A stretch of DNA of 22,654 nt from a virus, in the IMG/VR virus record IMGVR_UViG_3300009509_000362, positions 1-22,654 of that record; one strand, written 5' to 3'. Shown one piece after another: positions 5,725-15,934 of the stretch. Every line of letters starts with the position of its first letter. Position 1 is the stretch's first letter. Below the pieces are notes generated by a model. That model ran no database searches. It saw only the letters and a list, made by a program, of their open reading frames with translations, and was not told where the DNA came from. Made by a program: the position numbers and the translations under genes.

Positions 5725-8700
5725 CCGAATACGATCCGGTCTACCAAGCCAACGTAGACGGAGCCAACGCAAGGGTCCGCTGGCAGCAGACACAGTGGGC
5801 GTCGTTGGACCGGCAGCTCACACCGATGGCGAAGAACGCTGCCGGGTTGGCGAAGATGGCACCGGAGATGTCCCCCGAGCTCGTCACTGCCTTCGTCCTC
5901 GCTGGTCAGAAAGCTGAGGAACTGCCGACCCCTGCCTTCTCCGAGATCCGACGCAAGGATGCCATTGCGAACGACTCGAACTGGTGGGGCATCGAACCGA
6001 TGATCCGTGGCGGGATGACCGTGTTCGAGTCGCTGTGGCAGTCCAAGCAGCGCAACGAACGATTCGTCCTCGGCTTGCTCCAAGGCCAGGGCATCGGCGA
6101 GTCATGGGACAACGCCGGTACCACTTTGATCGACGAAGTGATCCGCACTGCCCGCAAAGGCGAACCGATCAACCTCGGTTCCGGTTGGACGCAGCGGTCG
6201 ACACTGCCGCAGAACCAGCCGGGATATCAGGAAGCCCTCGGCTACTGGTTGAAGAAAGGTGTGCCGCTGGGTGAAGCGCAGCGTCGTGCCACGGAAACGT
6301 CGGTGAACCGTTACGGCAAACCGCTGTCCCAATACGTGGACTTGGTGAACGAGTTCGCCACAGGTCTCAACGTCAAGAACGCTGAAGGGCAGACCATCAC
6401 TGTGCCATGGTCGTTGGGTCGTGGCATCGCCCAATATGTGGCACCGGCTGAAACCCAATGGTTCGACACCGTGTCGGGCATGATCGACGGTTACAACCGG
6501 ATCTTCGGTGACCCGATCGACGTGCCGCTGCGTGAACTGTGGATATGGCGCAGGAACCGGAACATGTGGGTGCCGGCAGGCGGCGACGAAATGTTCCGTG
6601 AAGTGTGGGACAACGCCATGCATGAGATCAACGTGCTGCTGTCACCGGAGAACATCGGCATCGACCTCAAGACGTTGGGCATCGACGAATCCGAGAACCT
6701 CATGGGATTGCTTCCCGGCCCGCAAACCCTTGACAAGATCGGCCACACATGGCCGCAAGACCCTGAGAAGATGAACCCGATCCTCCTGTTCCGTGAGAGG
6801 ATCACCCGTTACCTGAAACGGCTCGACAATCCTGAGCTTGGTGACCGTGTCCCTGATGGCCGCTACGTCGACGTGTTCGACACTGACGGCAACAAGGTCG
6901 ACGAAGTGCTCGAAACGTTTGAGCATCGTGTCCGGTCAGAGTTCGGTGACGACCCTGAGATCCTTGACGCCATCCCCGAATGGCAGCGTGGCAAGCTCAC
7001 CTCACCGTATGCGCAGGCGTATCTCGACGAGGGGATGACGAACGACGACCTGCGAGACCTCATCTACTACCAGGGTGGTGAACGTGTCCTCGAGGACTAC
7101 ATCCTTGAACATGAGCTCATCCACGGTGAGAAGCAGATCCAACGGGTGTCCGAGTATCGGAGCCTCGGTGAGCGTCTCCGTCAGATCCGGCAGAATGTCG
7201 CCCCCAATGCCGGTGATCTTCGCAGCCGCATCCTCGACGATCTCATGCCTGACATTGAACGGGTGCGGGCCACATGCGATCCCGTGTCCAAGGGTGCCTG
7301 TGTCGAAGTGTCCACGAAGCTGGCTGATGAGATCCCCGGTCTCCGTGTCAACAAGGGCTCCTACGGTGGGATGCAGCACGCATGGAACGAGCTGCCCGAC
7401 GGGACGATCATCGACGCCACCGCTGACCAGTTCGGTGGCGACCCGATCAGGGTGATCAAACCGTCCGACCCGGACTACGCCAAGTATTCGCAGGTGACGT
7501 CGATCGACGAGGCGATCTGGGATGCGATGCCTGACTTCATCCGTGGCCACACGTCGAACGCTTTCGCTGTCGAGACGGGTGGGTGGACACGTGACCTTGG
7601 CAAGCTCGAGGACGCCCTGACCGACACGGACCTTGAGATCATCGACACGCTCATCGGCGATGCACGTCGCTACACCGACGAGGGATTCGCCGAGTCCCGT
7701 GCGATGCAAGCCGAGTACGACGCATGGATGGGAGCTTCCAGACCGTCAAGCGAGATCGACTACAACTGGTGGGCTGATCTTCTTGACGATGCAGCAGAGC
7801 GGGCACAACGGGCTATTGCCGGTGGTCGTCCTGAGGGTATGACGATAGAGGAATGGCGTGAACTTGGTATGTACGTCAACTCTCTCCGTGAGGCTGCTCG
7901 TGGTGCCCGAAACGGCCAGAGAGTCGTGATCCCCGCTGTCTTTGCCAACGATCTGGAAATGGTCAAGGATCCATGGAAGATCGCACGTCAGATCGCTGGT
8001 GATGAAACACTTGGTAGGCCTGGGCCGATGCCCCACGACGGCGATTTCCGTCCATGGGAGTTCCACGACGACTGGGATCCCCCTGTCAACCTCACACCAG
8101 AGCAGGCCGCTTATCTCGGGATCGACCCCGACGATATGCAGTATCTGAGCTACACGGAGGTCGTGGGTCGCATCAAGAGCAAGGCCCGTGAACGTGTCCT
8201 CAAGCTGAAGGGCAAGATCGAGTCAGGCGATCTCGGGTCGATGAGTGCCACCCCTGAGGACTGGGACAAATGGGCCGATGAGGTACGGCAGGCGTCGAAG
8301 GAGAACCGTCCCAGAGACTACGCCCCGTTCGAGCAGCCAGAGATCTCCGGTCAGCAACAGCTCAACCTGCCCGACAGGTATGTGCCGCTGCGGGCACGTC
8401 AACGCCCGTATTGGGAGGAACTTGACAGGCGAGTTGCTGCCGGTGACAAGTTGTCCTTGGAGGACATCCGTGGCGTTGGTGGAATGCTGGAGACGAAGTA
8501 TCTGCCCTACGTCGACGACATCCAAGGGCTCAATAGTGAAGCTGCACGTGTCCTCTACCAGCAAGGCGAGTTTGGGGATCGGATCACCCAGCTCGAAGCG
8601 GTGCTTGAAGGGGCTGAAGGCCGTTTGGAAAGTGCGTTGGACCGGGCAGCTCAAGCCCGTGGTGCCATCAGCGTCGACGACTATGCACGCATCCTGTCTG

Positions 8701-11700
8701 ACCGTGCCCAGCGGAACCTTGCGCTGATCGACAAGATGTTGGAAGGTGGCGGTCAAATCGACTACTGGATGGTGTACCGCCTCCAGATCGAGGCGCACAT
8801 TTATCAGGCAATCGCCGATTACAGCCACGACTTTGAACAGCTGATGGCATTCGACAGTTCGTTCCTTAGTGACCCGGAGTTCGCCAAAGCGGCTGGTGTA
8901 GTGAAGATTGCCGATGATGGCAGCGTCGTCCCTGACTACGAGACGCTGAGGGCAATCCTGTCGACCCCTGAAGATGTGGACGTTTCCCGCTTCGACGATG
9001 TGGTGGCGATCCTCGACGACATTCTCGGTATGCCTGAGGAGTACGAGATTGCGGGCCGCCAGTATGACGAAGCGATACGAACATGGAACGAGACGGTGAT
9101 GGACAACGCCGACTTCGAATCGCTTCAACAGGCCCGCAGGGAACGGGAACTCCAGATTTACGGCGTGTTCGATGAGGTGAGCGAAGCAGAGGGCATCGCA
9201 CGAGAAGCAACAGCCGAGTACCTTGCTCAACTCCAAGCCCGCATTGACGACTTGCTTGGCCGTGCGATGGGTGGGACCGATGAGGGCGGCGACCTGGCCC
9301 GTTCCTCCGGCGATTTCGCTTCCGAGTTCTCCGACGTGTCAAACCAGCTTGACCGCATCAAATACGAGATCGAGTACGAAGCTGAACGTGAGGCGATCCG
9401 ACGGTTGAAGCGGGGCAAGCTGTCCACATCGGGGCTCCGTGAAAAGGTGTACAAGGAAGCTGGGATTGGCCGCTGGTGGAGGCCATGGTTGAAGACTCGC
9501 ACTGTGGACGACCTGTTGAACACGAAGCGTGGACGCAGGCTCATCGACTACACCACACGGAACAAGTCGATCTCGGACATCAGACGCCTGTACTCGCATC
9601 TGCCTGCCGGTGCGCAGAAGCGACTTGCCGAAACAGACGACCCGGCTGAGGTCGTCGAGATCATCCGACGTTATGCCGGTGGTGCCCGCATGCCGGATAT
9701 GCCGACGATGTCACGGACGCAACGGGCGGCTGACAAGTTCGAGACGTTCGCTGATGTACGTGAATACTCGCCTGTGGCACAAGGTGTACGCCGATGGGTT
9801 GCCCAGTCCGGTGACATGATCCTCGACCCGTTCCGTATCAAGGAGTCCATGGACGCTGCCGAGTCGTGGCTGTGGACGGTGGGTGCTGACCGTACCGAAG
9901 TGGATCGGCTTCTCACGAAGCTCGCCGGTGCCGAAGGCGATATGGGCAAACTCAACGAGGTGTGGGAGGAAATGCTCCAGTCTGCTGAGGCCCGCATCAG
10001 ACAGCTCGGCTACACGCAAGACGAGATCACGACGATCATGAGCGACATCGCCTCGAAGAACATCCAGGCCAAGCTCTACTTCGACAACCTTGCGGGACGG
10101 AACACGTTGCTGTACAACACGGGGAAGTGGACGGCGAGGGACGGGACGACGCTTGGTGTGATCTCCGGTCACCTCCCATCGGAGTTCTCCCACAACTTCA
10201 TCATCATGCCGAACATGCGCAACATGAGACGGGCAACGTCACGGGCACGGTCCACGGTGCAGAAGATGCGCCGGCACTATCCCGAATCGTGGTGGCGTGG
10301 TTCCACCGGACAGTTCACAGATCCTCTGGGTATCCATCCGAACCTGCTTGCCAAGCTGCTCGACCCGATGGCTGCGGCATGGCGCAACCTTGCCCTGCTC
10401 CGTGTCGGATGGCCGCTGCGTGTCATCCCCGAGGAGCTGATCAGGATGCAGGCTGCCGGTTACACAGACACGGTGCGTCATCCGTTCTCGTATCTGGCGT
10501 TGGTGTTCGGTGACACGAAGGGCCGCATCGGGATCATGGGTGACAACCTCGACGATGTGTTCACGGCCAAGCAGCTCGGCTCCGGTCAGATGGCAGTGGA
10601 CTGGACGAACACGATCAGGGGCACAGCGTGGGACGCTGCGAACGCTTCATGGGCGATCGTCCATATCGGGAACGTCGAGGAGTACAAGGTCGGGTTGGCA
10701 CGTGAGATCCTCGACCTGTGGGGTTCCGACGTGTCCCGCCATGTTGCCGGATACGGTGTCGATGAGACGTTCAACTGGTTGCGGAACACGAAGGAAGGTC
10801 AGCGTTACCTTGAGAACACGGTGAACTCGTCGACGACACGGTCGCATTGGCGGGCCACCGTTGTCGGTGATCTGTCCCCGACGGAGGAACTGGCCGACCA
10901 GTCGCTGCGGTCGGTGCTCCAGTCGATCGAAGCCCGCATCCACAAGAACACGGGCGGTCACTATGTGGCACGTCAGATCGACCCGCATACGACGATGCCT
11001 ACCGGCAAGTGGGTGGACGACTACGACTCGGTGTTGCCGTTGGATAGGTACGACGACTGGTCGATGCGGCAGCTGCGTGACGAACTGGCTCGCCGTGACA
11101 TCCTCCCGTTGGGCACTCCGATGGAGGAGCACCTGTGGGACATCAACCCGGCGTCCCCGGTCAATACGGGAATGCCAACGAGCTCGGACGAGATGATTGA
11201 CGCTTTGCTGCGTGACGACGGATTCGGTGCAGTCCTCGACGCCGACAACGACACGTTCTTCATCATCATGGAGGAAGGTGACGCCCGTATCCGTCAGATG
11301 ATCAACTCGGGTGAGCTCGACGGTACACGTCACCTGCATCCGGAGATGTCCAAGAAGCAGATGCGGGACTTCGAGAACAACATCGTCGGGCTGTACCAGG
11401 ATCAGCGGTATCTCCCTGAGACGGTGAAGTCCGCTGATGTTCGCCAGTCCCGCAATCTGTCACAGGTGTACGACTCGGTGACAGACGAGATCTTCAACGT
11501 GCTCATGGGTGTCCCGACCCGCAAACTGATCCGGTCACCGTTCGCACGGATGCGGTACACCGAGGAGGTTGCACGGGGCTACATCTTCTCCACACCCGAG
11601 ACACGTGCCGAGATCCTGCGATGGGTTGACGAGTCTGGGATGCGTGTCCAGTTCGACGAGTTTCTGGAAAAGGCGATGCGGGACATCAACCTCCGTGCGT

Positions 11701-13652
11701 TGCCCGACGAGGTGACCGACGCCTTCCAGAACATGAAGGAGATCGACACGATGGCGAAGGCCCGTGCTGTCGAGGACACACGGGAGCTGTTCTATGACCT
11801 GTCCAAGCGTGGCAACTGGGCTGACGCCACACGGCTGATCTTCCCGTTCGCTGATGCATGGTGGGAGGTCATCTCCCGCTGGGCGAAGTTCCTCGACCCG
11901 ACGGGTCTGGTGCCGGGACGTCACGCCGGTCAGGTGTTCGAGGCGATGCGAAACTCCCGCAAAGCCGCAGTGATCATCAACGGGGCACGCACCAACGGTT
12001 ACTTCTCCGAGGACAAGTACGGCAACGAGGTGTTCAACTGGCCAGGGTTCGGCTTGTTGGCCGGTCATCTGCCATGGGGTGAGCAGAACCCGCAAGGGTC
12101 CGGTGTTGGCATGTCGTCGACGACGACTCTCGAATCGTTGATGTTCATCGACCCGAACATCAGGGGCATCTTGGCTCCCGGTACCGGCCCTATCGCACAG
12201 CTTGCGGGGTCGGTTGTCCAACCGCTGTTGCCGTCGCAGCTCCAACCGATGTTCCAAGACGCCATCTTCGGCGAGTTTGACCCGCCGCCGAACAAGAACC
12301 CGTTGGACTTGATCATGATCTTTGCCCCGACGTGGGCGAAGCGCATCTCGGAAGCGGCGTTCCCGAACTACCGGCAGGTGTTCGCTGACACGATCACTGG
12401 CCTGTACGCCTCCACATATCTGTCGAACAACCCGATGTGGGGGGATCTGTCACAACGGTCGTCGGATGAGCGGATGCGATGGGCACAATCGCAGGGAAGC
12501 CAGCTTGCCATCCTCCGCATCTTCGATGCGATCATTTCACCGTCCCAGCCGACGTATGAGCCCGAAGTGCTGCTCGAAGCCGTACAGGGGCCGCAGGGTG
12601 CGACGTGGGTCAAGTATCAGGCGTTGATGGACGAGTACCGCACGGCTCGTCGGTTCTACCAGAACGACATTGCAGCCGGCATGTACATGTTGGAGAACTT
12701 CGGTGTCGACTTCCTCGACCTCATCCCTGAAACGATTCAGGTGTACCAGCGTCCGACCCGCACCGAGGAGTACCTGTATCTCGAGGACAATGCGTATCTG
12801 CGGGCAGCGGCACCGTACACGCTGATGGCCTGGGTGCCTGCCGGTGACGACGACGATTTCTCCTACTACGTGTACCAACAGCAGTTCTTTGAGGAGGACG
12901 AGACGGGGACGGTGGCCCGTCAGGTGATGACACCGGAGATGGCCGCTGCGTACCACAACTCGGCACTTGGGTTCCGTGTGTGGAACAACGTGCAGGATCA
13001 GTACAACCAGCAGTTGGAGCGGGCACGTGTCCTGTATGCCAACGAGCCGAATCGGTTGCGTCAGTTCCGTAACCAGCTCGACGATTGGAAGGCACAGCAG
13101 CGTGATGCCATCCATACCCGTTACTGGGCGTGGGGGTTCGATCGTGAGATTCCCGGTCGGGTGACACGGCCCACATATCGGACACTGTTCGACGAGATGG
13201 CTCGGCTCCCCGAAATGTCCGAGATGCGGGAGCTCAATCCGCAGCTCGCTGATTGGATCACGGTGACGACCGGCTTGTGGCGTCACGCTGAGGAACAGTC
13301 GATGGCGAAGGGCTACGACATTGATTGGTGGCGCACGTCAGAGCCTCAGACCAGCACGGAACCGGAACAGTGGCGGCAATGGTTCTTCACATCGGTTGAG
13401 GATGCAACCAAGAAACTGACCGATCCTGTCGCACGGCAAGGCGCACAGTGGTACATGAGCTATGTCCTGTCCCGACTTCTCAACGGTGTGGAATGGGACG
13501 ACTCGTTCTGGTTCGAGTTGGAACAGGCACCGATACCGGGAACAGAAGGTGCCTATACCTACGATCAGATAAACGACTTCACGAACTTGCCGGGACATCA
13601 GGCTCCGATTCCTGAATGGCAGCAGCGGTACGAACAGGAGATCAACCCATGA
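5721..13652 (+). CDS. Giant multidomain internal-virion/ejection protein candidate
   Basis: One uninterrupted frame of 2643 residues, over a third of the window. No signal peptide is visible, and the composition is acidic, Trp/Tyr/Arg-rich and mostly helical. Visible parts: HELIH at 464-468, a zincin-like motif with no third ligand identified; a papain/transglutaminase-like core with C527 (KGACVE), H553 (QHAW) and D565 (TIIDATADQF); heptad-like helical stretches around 870-1250; a possible SAP-like segment at about 1779-1805 (DWSMRQLRDELARRDILPLG). The segment ATRLIFPFADAWWEV resembles conserved parts of other giant phage virion proteins. Location between portal and capsid, next to a lysin, suggests a protein packaged in the head and ejected, like T7 gp15/gp16 or N4 virion proteins. 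No polymerase motif was found. The start overlaps the previous stop (ATGA) and has no ribosome-binding site of its own. Confidence 0.9.
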   Translation: MTEYDPVYQANVDGANARVRWQQTQWASLDRQLTPMAKNAAGLAKMAPEMSPELVTAFVLAGQKAEELPTPAFSEIRRKDAIANDSNWWGIEPMIRGGMTVFESLWQSKQRNERFVLGLLQGQGIGESWDNAGTTLIDEVIRTARKGEPINLGSGWTQRSTLPQNQPGYQEALGYWLKKGVPLGEAQRRATETSVNRYGKPLSQYVDLVNEFATGLNVKNAEGQTITVPWSLGRGIAQYVAPAETQWFDTVSGMIDGYNRIFGDPIDVPLRELWIWRRNRNMWVPAGGDEMFREVWDNAMHEINVLLSPENIGIDLKTLGIDESENLMGLLPGPQTLDKIGHTWPQDPEKMNPILLFRERITRYLKRLDNPELGDRVPDGRYVDVFDTDGNKVDEVLETFEHRVRSEFGDDPEILDAIPEWQRGKLTSPYAQAYLDEGMTNDDLRDLIYYQGGERVLEDYILEHELIHGEKQIQRVSEYRSLGERLRQIRQNVAPNAGDLRSRILDDLMPDIERVRATCDPVSKGACVEVSTKLADEIPGLRVNKGSYGGMQHAWNELPDGTIIDATADQFGGDPIRVIKPSDPDYAKYSQVTSIDEAIWDAMPDFIRGHTSNAFAVETGGWTRDLGKLEDALTDTDLEIIDTLIGDARRYTDEGFAESRAMQAEYDAWMGASRPSSEIDYNWWADLLDDAAERAQRAIAGGRPEGMTIEEWRELGMYVNSLREAARGARNGQRVVIPAVFANDLEMVKDPWKIARQIAGDETLGRPGPMPHDGDFRPWEFHDDWDPPVNLTPEQAAYLGIDPDDMQYLSYTEVVGRIKSKARERVLKLKGKIESGDLGSMSATPEDWDKWADEVRQASKENRPRDYAPFEQPEISGQQQLNLPDRYVPLRARQRPYWEELDRRVAAGDKLSLEDIRGVGGMLETKYLPYVDDIQGLNSEAARVLYQQGEFGDRITQLEAVLEGAEGRLESALDRAAQARGAISVDDYARILSDRAQRNLALIDKMLEGGGQIDYWMVYRLQIEAHIYQAIADYSHDFEQLMAFDSSFLSDPEFAKAAGVVKIADDGSVVPDYETLRAILSTPEDVDVSRFDDVVAILDDILGMPEEYEIAGRQYDEAIRTWNETVMDNADFESLQQARRERELQIYGVFDEVSEAEGIAREATAEYLAQLQARIDDLLGRAMGGTDEGGDLARSSGDFASEFSDVSNQLDRIKYEIEYEAEREAIRRLKRGKLSTSGLREKVYKEAGIGRWWRPWLKTRTVDDLLNTKRGRRLIDYTTRNKSISDIRRLYSHLPAGAQKRLAETDDPAEVVEIIRRYAGGARMPDMPTMSRTQRAADKFETFADVREYSPVAQGVRRWVAQSGDMILDPFRIKESMDAAESWLWTVGADRTEVDRLLTKLAGAEGDMGKLNEVWEEMLQSAEARIRQLGYTQDEITTIMSDIASKNIQAKLYFDNLAGRNTLLYNTGKWTARDGTTLGVISGHLPSEFSHNFIIMPNMRNMRRATSRARSTVQKMRRHYPESWWRGSTGQFTDPLGIHPNLLAKLLDPMAAAWRNLALLRVGWPLRVIPEELIRMQAAGYTDTVRHPFSYLALVFGDTKGRIGIMGDNLDDVFTAKQLGSGQMAVDWTNTIRGTAWDAANASWAIVHIGNVEEYKVGLAREILDLWGSDVSRHVAGYGVDETFNWLRNTKEGQRYLENTVNSSTTRSHWRATVVGDLSPTEELADQSLRSVLQSIEARIHKNTGGHYVARQIDPHTTMPTGKWVDDYDSVLPLDRYDDWSMRQLRDELARRDILPLGTPMEEHLWDINPASPVNTGMPTSSDEMIDALLRDDGFGAVLDADNDTFFIIMEEGDARIRQMINSGELDGTRHLHPEMSKKQMRDFENNIVGLYQDQRYLPETVKSADVRQSRNLSQVYDSVTDEIFNVLMGVPTRKLIRSPFARMRYTEEVARGYIFSTPETRAEILRWVDESGMRVQFDEFLEKAMRDINLRALPDEVTDAFQNMKEIDTMAKARAVEDTRELFYDLSKRGNWADATRLIFPFADAWWEVISRWAKFLDPTGLVPGRHAGQVFEAMRNSRKAAVIINGARTNGYFSEDKYGNEVFNWPGFGLLAGHLPWGEQNPQGSGVGMSSTTTLESLMFIDPNIRGILAPGTGPIAQLAGSVVQPLLPSQLQPMFQDAIFGEFDPPPNKNPLDLIMIFAPTWAKRISEAAFPNYRQVFADTITGLYASTYLSNNPMWGDLSQRSSDERMRWAQSQGSQLAILRIFDAIISPSQPTYEPEVLLEAVQGPQGATWVKYQALMDEYRTARRFYQNDIAAGMYMLENFGVDFLDLIPETIQVYQRPTRTEEYLYLEDNAYLRAAAPYTLMAWVPAGDDDDFSYYVYQQQFFEEDETGTVARQVMTPEMAAAYHNSALGFRVWNNVQDQYNQQLERARVLYANEPNRLRQFRNQLDDWKAQQRDAIHTRYWAWGFDREIPGRVTRPTYRTLFDEMARLPEMSEMRELNPQLADWITVTTGLWRHAEEQSMAKGYDIDWWRTSEPQTSTEPEQWRQWFFTSVEDATKKLTDPVARQGAQWYMSYVLSRLLNGVEWDDSFWFELEQAPIPGTEGAYTYDQINDFTNLPGHQAPIPEWQQRYEQEINP

Positions 13653-15934
13653 CGAGACGTGACGCAGGTTCCGGTGGTCGGACCCAAACGTTCGAGCTAC
13701 CTGACATTGCACAGATCTCGATGTCGTCTCCGATTGCCCGTGAGAATGCGCTGCGTGCCAACTGGCGGGCAACCCGTGTCGACGATGGGACGGTGGATGA
13801 GTTCGGCTGGCTATCCGACTATTCACCGGCAGAGCGGGCTCAGACGTACCTGTTCTTTGCCCTGACGTTCATGCAGCAACCAGAGGCGATGTCTGCTGAC
13901 CAGCTGCTGCTGTTGGGCTATGGCATCGGCCAGGACGATGAAGCCAAAACGATCGGTGCCCGTCAGCTCGGTGAGCAGGAAGGCCTCGATGACTTCCCCA
14001 GTTTCTACGAGGCGATCACCGATCCCAAGACGTTGGGTCTTGGACCTACCGATCCTGAGGAAAGCAAGGCCCGTCTGGACCGGCTCGACAAGCGGTACAT
14101 GGAGTACCTGAACGATGATGACAGGCGTCAGGCAGCCAAGGACTATGCCGACGAAGTGGTGGGCAATGTCAACCTGATTGACGAGTTGAGGGATTCGCCA
14201 CGGCAGAAACGGTGGGAGTCTGCGTACCGTCGCCGTCTCGAAGATTTGCAGAAGGCAGGCGACTGGCGGTTCAACGAGGGTGAACCGGGTGGGTCGCAAC
14301 CTGAGATCGGTGAGGATGTTGCGTCGTTCGGCACGGTCGCCTATGACATTCCGACGCAGGGTTCGACACGGCTCGAGGCTGACATTGTGCGGTGGGGCAT
14401 GACCCCGCAGGGTCCGACGGAGACACAGCGACGTGTCGACTGGACTGTCGATATGGGGATCACGATTGCGGGGATCGTCGGCACGATTGTTGCGGGTGGC
14501 ACTGTCGCAGGGACGGCTGCTCGTCCTCCGCTGCTGATGGCTCAGATCCGCAACTGGCTCCAGTCGGGTCGCCAGATGGCGAATATCTCACAGCGGCTCG
14601 CCAATGCCGGTTACATCGAACCGGCTTTGACGATCCAGGGCATGCGTATGGATGCTGCCGGAACGATCCGCAGCATGTACGCTGCAGGCACTGTCTATGC
14701 CACGGCACGGTTCGGCGACGCAGTTGCCGGTCAGGCGTTCTCAGCGTTCAACGCTGCCACCGAGGAGATCGACCGAGGGTGGACACAGGCGTTCGGTGAT
14801 GATCAGGCATCCGGTTTGGCTGGCACTGTCGGCGCTGACCGGGAGTCCGGTTTCGGTGTACGCAACAGGCCGTCACCGCAGAACAGTCCGACGGGAACCA
14901 CCACACCCACCACGGGAACGAACCAAACCCAACCTTCCTCTGGTTCCGCTGGCGCAACCAGTTCGACACCGACAAACCCTGCCGATCAGGTACAGGCATA
15001 TCTGAAGCAGTCCCCGATTGCTGAGGATGCCGGATACGCCTACGACGATGACCCGTACATTGGTGTCGGTCCCCGCTATCAGGGCGGCGGCAACATGTAT
15101 TGGGATCCGCAGACGTCCCAGTACAGGGAACGGCCAACGACGAAGATCGTGCAGGATGCCAATGGCAACTGGACCGAGGTGCCGTACCTTGATTGGATCG
15201 CCACTCATCCTGTCGGCACTCCCGGTGGGGCAACCTTGGCCGATGTCAATGCCGCAGGATCTGCCATTTACCGGCAGTCCGACTTTGAGAAGATCCTTGG
15301 CAATCTGACGCCTACCGGGTTGGCGCTCGTCGAGGATCAGATGATCCGTGCCGGTCTCATCAACCCTGATTCGACCGTACAAGGAGCGAAGTATGTGCCA
15401 GGGTCAAAGGGTCCACACTTGGCACAGGGTCTTGAGACGTTGTTGTGGATTTCCAACAACGAACATCAGGTATGGCAGACGCAGCTGGGGAGAATGGCCA
15501 AGGCTGGTGATGAAGCGAAGATCACGGAGAACCAGCGGCCAGGGTTCGTGCCTCGTGCATACCTTGCACCGGACTACGCCAGCCTTGCGAGTGCTGCACG
15601 CAACGAGGTGCAACGTCGGCTGGGCCGTGAGATCAATGAGTGGGAAATGCAGATGCTGACCGAAGGCATGAAGGGTGACTATCGGGAGCAGTACGACCAG
15701 CAGATTGCTGCCGACCGTTCCGTGTGGGAGGCTCAAGGTCGAGCCAGTGAAACGTTTGAGGAGCAGACACCGACCGGATCGTTCACTGCGGTCGACCCTG
15801 CAGCACGGTTCTCCGAACGGTTCCAAGACTTGTATTCGGATGAGATCGACGAGCGGGAACGGTGGGCGAAAGTCCAACAGTCCACGTCGAATCTGTTCGG
15901 TGGACTTGATTCGATGTCGAGAATGGTGGGCTGA
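13649..15934 (+). CDS. Internal virion protein candidate with hydrophobic segment
   Basis: A 761-residue protein. I chose ATG 13649 (MTRRDAGSGG) because AGGAG lies 8 bases upstream (13636-13640) and the start overlaps the giant gene's stop as ATGA. The longer frame from 13616 would overlap by 37 bases with no such site. The N-terminal 230 residues are helical and charged. From about residue 269 comes a Gly/Ile/Val/Ala-rich hydrophobic stretch (MGITIAGIVGTIVAGGTVAG) that could cross or insert into a membrane. A Thr/Ser/Pro/Asn-rich linker (about 406-448) separates it from a C-terminal helical domain. I do not recognise the family. The position before the lysin fits a channel-forming or internal core protein that is ejected into the cell envelope. 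Confidence 0.85.
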   Translation: MTRRDAGSGGRTQTFELPDIAQISMSSPIARENALRANWRATRVDDGTVDEFGWLSDYSPAERAQTYLFFALTFMQQPEAMSADQLLLLGYGIGQDDEAKTIGARQLGEQEGLDDFPSFYEAITDPKTLGLGPTDPEESKARLDRLDKRYMEYLNDDDRRQAAKDYADEVVGNVNLIDELRDSPRQKRWESAYRRRLEDLQKAGDWRFNEGEPGGSQPEIGEDVASFGTVAYDIPTQGSTRLEADIVRWGMTPQGPTETQRRVDWTVDMGITIAGIVGTIVAGGTVAGTAARPPLLMAQIRNWLQSGRQMANISQRLANAGYIEPALTIQGMRMDAAGTIRSMYAAGTVYATARFGDAVAGQAFSAFNAATEEIDRGWTQAFGDDQASGLAGTVGADRESGFGVRNRPSPQNSPTGTTTPTTGTNQTQPSSGSAGATSSTPTNPADQVQAYLKQSPIAEDAGYAYDDDPYIGVGPRYQGGGNMYWDPQTSQYRERPTTKIVQDANGNWTEVPYLDWIATHPVGTPGGATLADVNAAGSAIYRQSDFEKILGNLTPTGLALVEDQMIRAGLINPDSTVQGAKYVPGSKGPHLAQGLETLLWISNNEHQVWQTQLGRMAKAGDEAKITENQRPGFVPRAYLAPDYASLASAARNEVQRRLGREINEWEMQMLTEGMKGDYREQYDQQIAADRSVWEAQGRASETFEEQTPTGSFTAVDPAARFSERFQDLYSDEIDERERWAKVQQSTSNLFGGLDSMSRMVG

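Noticed and set aside
13616-13648. Upstream start adding 11 residues to the 761-residue protein
   Set aside because: It overlaps the giant gene by 37 bases and has no ribosome-binding site, while ATG 13649 has AGGAG at the right distance and an ATGA overlap.
5721-13652. Virion RNA polymerase as the function of the giant protein
   Set aside because: I looked for T7/N4-type polymerase motifs and for double-psi barrel DFDGD-type metal motifs and saw none.
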